Assembly: GCA_028693355.1 (NCBI GenBank)
Contig: JAQUVM010000004.1
Span: forward strand, 1-62,960
Length of the DNA: 62,960 nt
Direction: 5' to 3'
From: Burkholderiales bacterium
Lineage (GTDB): Bacteria > Pseudomonadota > Gammaproteobacteria > Burkholderiales > UBA11063
The position numbers were made by a program, and so were the translations under genes. The notes under the pieces were generated by a model. That model saw only the letters and a program-made list of their open reading frames with translations. It did not search any database and was not told the origin of the DNA. Shown here piece after piece: positions 58,386 to 62,960 of the stretch; the stretch's first letter is position 1, and every line of letters starts with the position of its first letter.

Positions 58386-61300
58386 ATGAATAAGGTTTTG
58401 AAAAGTTTATATATTTTAGTTAGTATTTTATTATTATCTTGCTCAGGAGGTGAGTCGAATAACACTAATTCAAATACTCAAGAGTTAACAGTTAAAGAAT
58501 TAAGAAGTTCACATGGTAACTTATTAAAGAGTATTAATTTTTCGGTGTGGAACCATTATTTATCACAATTCAATGACGTTGCATATGGTAATGGAACTTA
58601 TATTGTAGTGGGTAATGGTGGTGCTATTTACAGATCACTAGATGGAAAATCTTGGCAGTCTATTAGTGGAATAGCTTCAGCTAATCTAAATGCAATTACA
58701 TATAATAAAGAAAAAAAATTATTTTATATAGTTGGCGATAATGGGTTTTTAGCATCTTCAGCAAATGGTATTGATTGGAGTATTCATAATCAATTAAATC
58801 CTCCAGTTAATTTAACTTCGATTACTACAGTTAGGCTTGGTGATGTTGTTATAGGTGGAGAAGAAGGTAATTTGTTTGAACTTCAGTTATCTAAAGCTGG
58901 TCGTCAGCTAATTGTTCGTAGAGAAACTGGCGATAGTGGTTATGTAACAGCAATAGCATTTGATAACGAAGATACAATGATTGCTAGTACATCAAAAGGT
59001 AATTTATATCATAAATCTTATGGGCAATTTTCAATTGCTAATTGGTTAATTACTCAAAATGGTACATTAAGTACTGGTATTTCTGATGTGCAGCATGAGC
59101 GTACTGATGATTGGTTTATTGCTACTACTGTAGATGGTAATGTGATTCAAGCTCAATTAGCCATAGATAGCAAAAAAGGTGCTTATGTTAATTGGTCAAA
59201 GCCTGTAAATGTAGGATTACCCACAAAAGAGGACTTTGCTTTAGGTGCTAGTGCAACTTCTATAGCTTTGGATCCAAGTAACGATGATTTTATTGTTGTT
59301 GGTGGTCACCTGAATAATTTTGCTCGTTATAGTAGTGATTTTAATTATTGGGATAATTTAGGTGGTTTTAATGATTTGTCAGGTTTTCCGAGCACTCCAA
59401 AATTACATAAGATTAAGTGTTTTGAAAATAATACTTGTGTGGCGGTAGGTGATCTATGGACTATTGTTTCAGGTTCTGGAAAATCTTGGTCGGCAACTAT
59501 GCAACCAAAAATTACTTCAACATATATATATACAGATAATAGTGATTTTATCGTTGGCGAAAGCGCTAATTTATTATTATTTGCTAATTTTGATAGTAAT
59601 GCACCTGTTGGAAATATCAAATCTTCTCTTGTAAAGTGGTCTTCTACGGATGAGCACATTGCATCGATTAAAGATGGGGTATTGATTCCACATAAAAGTG
59701 GTAATGTTACTATTTATGCGGATTTTCACAACCACACAGCTAAGTATGACATACATGTTTCTGATTTTTATATAAAGAGTATTGAACCAAAATTAGTTGA
59801 TTATAGATTAAATGTTAATTTAGCAAGAAATATTCAAATAGAAGCTGTTGCTAAATTAAGTAATGGTGAGTCTATGATTTTAGATAATGGTTCTTTGATT
59901 TGTAATTCCTCAGATGAAAACTTATTATTACAAAGTTCGGCGCACAATTGTCGTTTTAATGTGAAAAATATAGATGATTTAGGTAAGGTAAATATTACAA
60001 TTAAGCATAAAAATCTTACAACAATTGCGCATGTGACAATTACGAATGAAAATGTATCTAAAGTTACTATTCATGCAGATACTAGTAATTTATTGCCTAA
60101 TTCACCATTTAGAGAGTTTGAGGTTTTAGCAAGTTCTGGTGATGATCAGTTTGATGTTACTGATCATGCAGATATTTCGGTAATTGATCCATCAATTATA
60201 TCGGTATATGCTAATAAAATCTATGCTCATAAGCCAGGCAAGACTCAGATGATAGTAAAAGTTGGTGATATCACTCAAAGTAAAGAAATATTAGTTGATG
60301 ATTTGTCTATGGATACTCCAGATACTATGTCAAAAGGTACTCTGTTTACAACAACTGTAAAAATTATTAATGAAAGTGGACTTACTTATGATATTACAGA
60401 TAAAGCTACCTTATCAAGTAGTGATAGTTCTATTATAGAGCTTAAGAGCCATAACATACTCGTAGCACACAGCATAGGAGATGTTACTATTACTGCGTCC
60501 TTGGTAGATGGGAGTAAAGTTTCTAAAAATATAACAGTCGATGCTCCTCTTTTGCAATCATTAAAAATAAAAAATATTCCAACTGCATTTCGTGTAGGTG
60601 ATTCACAAGAGTTACAACTATTTGGTCATTATTCAGATAATTCAGAATTAGCAATTTCGGAAAGTATTGCATGGACTCAATCGCCATCTAGTATAGTGTC
60701 ATTTAATAATAATACTATTAAGGGATTGCAAGAAGGAGTTGCAACTATTACGGCAAGTTATAAAGGATTACATGTTACACAATCATTTAACGTTAATAAC
60801 GCTTCATTAACACATATTGCTTTTGCAAAGCCATCTATAAGTTTGGTGGGCTTAATTGGGGATTACTATACTCCAGAGCTTAAAGCATTTTACTCAGATC
60901 ATTCTGAGCAAGTTTTAGATAGTAGTAAATTAAATTGTGTGAGTTCTAATTCAAGTATAGCCAAAGTAACAAATGGTTGTACCATTTACGCTGGTGACCC
61001 AGGTCATGCGACAATATCTTTAGTATATAAAGATAAAGATTTAGTGCCTCATTCCGCTTCATTTTCTGTTGATGTAGGCAGTAATAAAATTACTAGCATT
61101 GAACTAAACTTTGATAAAAATAATTTTATAGTTGGTCAAACTCGTCCATTTACTTTAACTGCAATTGTTGCTGGTAAAAGTTATGATGTTACCAATGTAT
61201 TAAATGTGAATGCAATGAGTTCAACTATTTTAAAAGTAGATAATAATAAAAAAACCATAACTGCCAATAGCCATGGTTTAAGTTATGTAAACGTTATTTA

Positions 61301-62132
61301 TGATGGAAAAGATTTTGTTAATGATGCTGTTCAAGTTGTACAAGATAGCTTGAAGACATTGCAGATTTCATTGCCTAGTGCGTCCAATATAAATAATCTT
61401 ATGCCTCATCAAACATATGATGTTGCTATATCTTGCTCAACTTCAATGGGTAAACATCTATCTGGTAAAGAATGTGGTGTCGATTTAACTCTTAGTAATG
61501 GTACTGGTGTTGCTTCATTATCGGGAAATAATGATACTGGTTATAAACTAACAGCGTTAAAAGCATCATTAAATGGATCTTCTTTTGAGAAAGGTACAAT
61601 TTTTATATCTTATAATATGAATACGTCAAAATTAAGATGGAATCTTGGAGTTGCGCCAATTTATAATTCAACTTATGAGTTATCTGGCACTTATAGCAGT
61701 ACTTTCAACAGGTTTGTTGTGAGTGATGAACATGCTTCAAGTAATAGTTTTTATTTAATAAAAGATTTGTCTTCATATACTACAGAGATGAAAAAAAGAC
61801 TTCATGATGAGGGGCGTTATTTAAATATTTCAGCAGATAAATATGAAGAAAATAGTCATGGTATACATTGGATAACTTATTCTTCAAGCGACAATACTAA
61901 TCTAGCAGTCCCAGTTTCTTATAAAATACGTGCTGATGGTATGAATATTTCTTGTAATAAATCTTATATTTGGAAGAATCGTAATAACCATTTTACGGTT
62001 GCACCAGTTAATGATCACAATGATATGGAGAGAGTAGTTATTTGTGATAATGTGAAGCCTTGGCATATTGATAAGGCTGTATGGCATAACAATGATTCTA
62101 TTCGGGTTTTTTATAAACAAGGTAGTTATTGA
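58386..62132 (+). CDS. Large Asp-box lipoprotein, paralogue 3 (multiple Ig-like repeats)
   Basis: Lipoprotein with lipobox LLSC, Cys 19. Residues about 50-365 match the propeller of the other two: IVVGNGG, SLDGKSW, YIVGDNG and SANGIDW. Residues about 370-1000 form roughly six or seven BIG2-like domains; each has a W-S-S/S-S-N-type strand and a closing G-x-x-T-I/V segment, e.g. SSTDEHIASI, SVIDPSIISVY, SSSDSSIIEL and SSNSSIAKV. The last ~250 residues are unrelated to its paralogues and end in a Cys-containing region (ISCNKSYIW, VVICDN). Likely a surface-exposed stalk with a distal binding domain. No terminator beyond an inverted repeat. Confidence 0.7.
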   Translation: MNKVLKSLYILVSILLLSCSGGESNNTNSNTQELTVKELRSSHGNLLKSINFSVWNHYLSQFNDVAYGNGTYIVVGNGGAIYRSLDGKSWQSISGIASANLNAITYNKEKKLFYIVGDNGFLASSANGIDWSIHNQLNPPVNLTSITTVRLGDVVIGGEEGNLFELQLSKAGRQLIVRRETGDSGYVTAIAFDNEDTMIASTSKGNLYHKSYGQFSIANWLITQNGTLSTGISDVQHERTDDWFIATTVDGNVIQAQLAIDSKKGAYVNWSKPVNVGLPTKEDFALGASATSIALDPSNDDFIVVGGHLNNFARYSSDFNYWDNLGGFNDLSGFPSTPKLHKIKCFENNTCVAVGDLWTIVSGSGKSWSATMQPKITSTYIYTDNSDFIVGESANLLLFANFDSNAPVGNIKSSLVKWSSTDEHIASIKDGVLIPHKSGNVTIYADFHNHTAKYDIHVSDFYIKSIEPKLVDYRLNVNLARNIQIEAVAKLSNGESMILDNGSLICNSSDENLLLQSSAHNCRFNVKNIDDLGKVNITIKHKNLTTIAHVTITNENVSKVTIHADTSNLLPNSPFREFEVLASSGDDQFDVTDHADISVIDPSIISVYANKIYAHKPGKTQMIVKVGDITQSKEILVDDLSMDTPDTMSKGTLFTTTVKIINESGLTYDITDKATLSSSDSSIIELKSHNILVAHSIGDVTITASLVDGSKVSKNITVDAPLLQSLKIKNIPTAFRVGDSQELQLFGHYSDNSELAISESIAWTQSPSSIVSFNNNTIKGLQEGVATITASYKGLHVTQSFNVNNASLTHIAFAKPSISLVGLIGDYYTPELKAFYSDHSEQVLDSSKLNCVSSNSSIAKVTNGCTIYAGDPGHATISLVYKDKDLVPHSASFSVDVGSNKITSIELNFDKNNFIVGQTRPFTLTAIVAGKSYDVTNVLNVNAMSSTILKVDNNKKTITANSHGLSYVNVIYDGKDFVNDAVQVVQDSLKTLQISLPSASNINNLMPHQTYDVAISCSTSMGKHLSGKECGVDLTLSNGTGVASLSGNNDTGYKLTALKASLNGSSFEKGTIFISYNMNTSKLRWNLGVAPIYNSTYELSGTYSSTFNRFVVSDEHASSNSFYLIKDLSSYTTEMKKRLHDEGRYLNISADKYEENSHGIHWITYSSSDNTNLAVPVSYKIRADGMNISCNKSYIWKNRNNHFTVAPVNDHNDMERVVICDNVKPWHIDKAVWHNNDSIRVFYKQGSY

Positions 62133-62142
62133 TTTATAGATG

Positions 62143-62178
62143 TTGTCCTAAATTTTGTGTAAACTTAATTTAGGACAA
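62143..62178. repeat. Perfect inverted repeat between convergent genes
   Basis: TTGTCCTAAATT and AATTTAGGACAA form a perfect 12-bp inverted repeat around 12 bases (TTGTGTAAACTT). It lies between the lipoprotein (+) and hemerythrin (-) genes, where a bidirectional terminator would be expected, but there is no T run on either side. The sequence is also reminiscent of terminal inverted repeats of IS256-type elements; that is an impression, not tested. Confidence 0.6.
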
Positions 62179-62220
62179 TGTTGTTATTAAAGCATAAAAA
62201 TTGTTAGAGAGATTTGAGCT

Positions 62221-62661
62221 TTAATTAACGCTATTTTTTATTTGCTTAATATTGGTTTCAATAGTATCTAGTTCATCTTGTGTTAATTTATCAGTAGCTT
62301 CTGGGAAAATCTCTTTTTCTTCTTCTTTTATGTGATGAAGAAGGATTTCTTGAAGGACTGTTAACTTTGCTTTCCAGATTTCATTTTCAGGATCTACTTT
62401 TTCTAACTCATCTAAAATTCCATCAACTACATGGTGTTCCTCATAAGCTTCTAAAGTAACATCTTTCAGATCTTTTTTCTTTTTTAAAATAGGGTAAACT
62501 ACATCCTCTTCAATTTGTTCATGAAGCTGTAATTCTTTTTTTAAATTTCCTAATATGTCAAGCTTTTGTTCTGTAGATTTAATCTTAGACGACATAAGAT
62601 CTTCAATCATTCCTTTAACCTTATCATGATCTTTTACGAGAGGTTGAAATGCTTTATTCAT
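62221..62661 (-). CDS. Hemerythrin-like domain protein
   Basis: Four-helix di-iron protein of 146 aa (HHE type). His/Glu ligands are visible in KDHDKVKGM, LQLHEQIEEDVVYP, EEHHVVDGI and LLHHIKEEEKEIFP. The track extends upstream to 62721, but the ATG at 62661 has AGGAG upstream (on the - strand) and starts MNKAFQPLVKDHD. Soluble, no signal peptide. Possible roles are oxygen or NO sensing, iron handling or stress protection; none is shown. The minus-strand terminator lies upstream of it. Confidence 0.85.
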   Translation of the reverse strand: MNKAFQPLVKDHDKVKGMIEDLMSSKIKSTEQKLDILGNLKKELQLHEQIEEDVVYPILKKKKDLKDVTLEAYEEHHVVDGILDELEKVDPENEIWKAKLTVLQEILLHHIKEEEKEIFPEATDKLTQDELDTIETNIKQIKNSVN

Positions 62662-62691
62662 AGTAAAACTCCTTATAGTGTTAACGAAGTT

Positions 62692-62725
62692 AATAAAAAG
62701 ATAGGAAGCATAGCTTCCCATCTTT
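62692..62725 (-). terminator. Terminator-like hairpin between the small protein and hemerythrin genes
   Basis: On the - strand AAAGATGGGAAGC pairs with GCTTCCTATCTTT (one G-U) over 3 bases and is followed by TT. It lies 6 bp after the small protein's stop and about 30 bp before the hemerythrin start, leaving no obvious room for a separate promoter. Confidence 0.7.
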
Positions 62726-62731
62726 GTTAAA

Positions 62732-62881
62732 TTATTTATTAGTTTGCTTTAAATTATTAGCATCATGATTTTTAACATCAGAGGTATCTGGTTTACCCTT
62801 TGATGTTTGGTTTTTATCATCGTTAGCATTATTTTTAGAATTTGAATGTTCTGTTTTATTAGTTTGCTTATTAGTTGTCAT
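62732..62881 (-). CDS. Small hydrophilic disordered protein (49 aa)
   Basis: Not in the ORF track because of length. It starts MTTNKQTNKTEHSNSKN and ends KQTNK; about half the residues are Asn, Lys, Thr, Gln, Ser or Asp, with no Trp, Tyr, Phe, Cys or Met beyond the start. GGAG lies 7 bp before the ATG. The composition predicts an unstructured protein. No family is recognised; stress-associated small disordered proteins are a comparison only. It lies directly upstream of the hemerythrin gene, on the same strand. Confidence 0.65.
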   Translation of the reverse strand: MTTNKQTNKTEHSNSKNNANDDKNQTSKGKPDTSDVKNHDANNLKQTNK

Positions 62882-62960
62882 TATAAATCTCCATTGTAAA
62901 TTTATTTAATTTTTGGGGTTGTTTTGTATTTTAGTTCCAAGGTGTATCGTTAGTACGCTT

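Noticed and set aside
59345-59659. 104-aa minus-strand ORF inside the large lipoprotein gene
   Set aside because: The plus-strand frame is clearly coding here with lipobox, propeller and Ig-like repeats; the antisense frame has no support.
62882-62960. GGAACT on the - strand as an ECF-sigma -35 box for the small protein
   Set aside because: Only the -35-like hexamer is visible; no matching -10 at the right distance could be recognised.

Overview
The window is a 63 kb AT-rich bacterial chromosome segment. Almost every gene is on the + strand; only the last two genes are on the - strand. Gene content is proteobacterial: isc-type Fe-S assembly genes with hscB-hscA, the long zinc-free form of S14, and ribF-ileS-lspA-ispH. 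The order secY-infA-rpmJ-rpsM, with infA inside the ribosomal cluster, points to a betaproteobacterium. My best guess is an AT-rich member near the Neisseriales. This comes from gene order and protein resemblance only; no search was run.

Layout. (1) 1-3292: the end of an isc cluster (iscU partial, iscA, hscB, hscA), followed by a porin-like outer-membrane protein. (2) 5.2-18.6 kb: the S10, spc and alpha ribosomal clusters, rplC to rplQ, including secY, infA, rpmJ (too short for the ORF track) and rpoA. rpsJ is missing from the usual first position. A strong promoter precedes rplC and a second lies between rpsQ and rplN, at the classical S10/spc boundary. (3) 18.7-33.2 kb: housekeeping and miscellaneous genes. 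These are a PIG-V-like mannosyltransferase, tRNA-Leu(CAA), a lipoprotein alpha/beta hydrolase, uvrD, a pair of ~85 bp direct repeats, hemL, a DUF167 protein, a carboxylesterase, an OmpA-like protein, ribF, ileS, lspA and ispH. (4) 33.3-55.1 kb: a large surface-polysaccharide locus. (5) 55.2-62.1 kb: three tandem paralogous lipoproteins with Asp-box propeller-like N-termini and increasing numbers of Ig-like (BIG2-type) repeats. (6) 62.2-62.9 kb, - strand: a hemerythrin-like protein and a 49-residue hydrophilic small protein, separated by a hairpin terminator.

How the polysaccharide locus may work. It encodes a Wzx-like flippase, a Wzy-like polymerase, and a Wza/Wzc export pair whose Wzc has a degenerate kinase domain. 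It has several glycosyltransferases and the WbjB-WbjC-WbjD (CapE-F-G) set that makes UDP-N-acetyl-L-fucosamine, followed by a candidate transferase for that sugar. It also has an unusual number of decorating enzymes: an MBOAT acyltransferase with an SGNH-like partner, and two paralogous acyltransferase-3 proteins. The latter flank a block of a WaaE-like glycosyltransferase, a PAP2 phosphatase and an EptA-like phosphoethanolamine transferase. I saw no initiating sugar-phosphate transferase and no Wzb phosphatase in the window.

The most novel-looking items are the lipoprotein triplet, the wzc homologue lacking the normal kinase and tyrosine-tail features, the promoter nested inside an inverted repeat in front of rplN, the intergenic direct repeat, and the small-protein/terminator/hemerythrin arrangement. 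I found no CRISPR array, phage, intact insertion sequence or replication origin.
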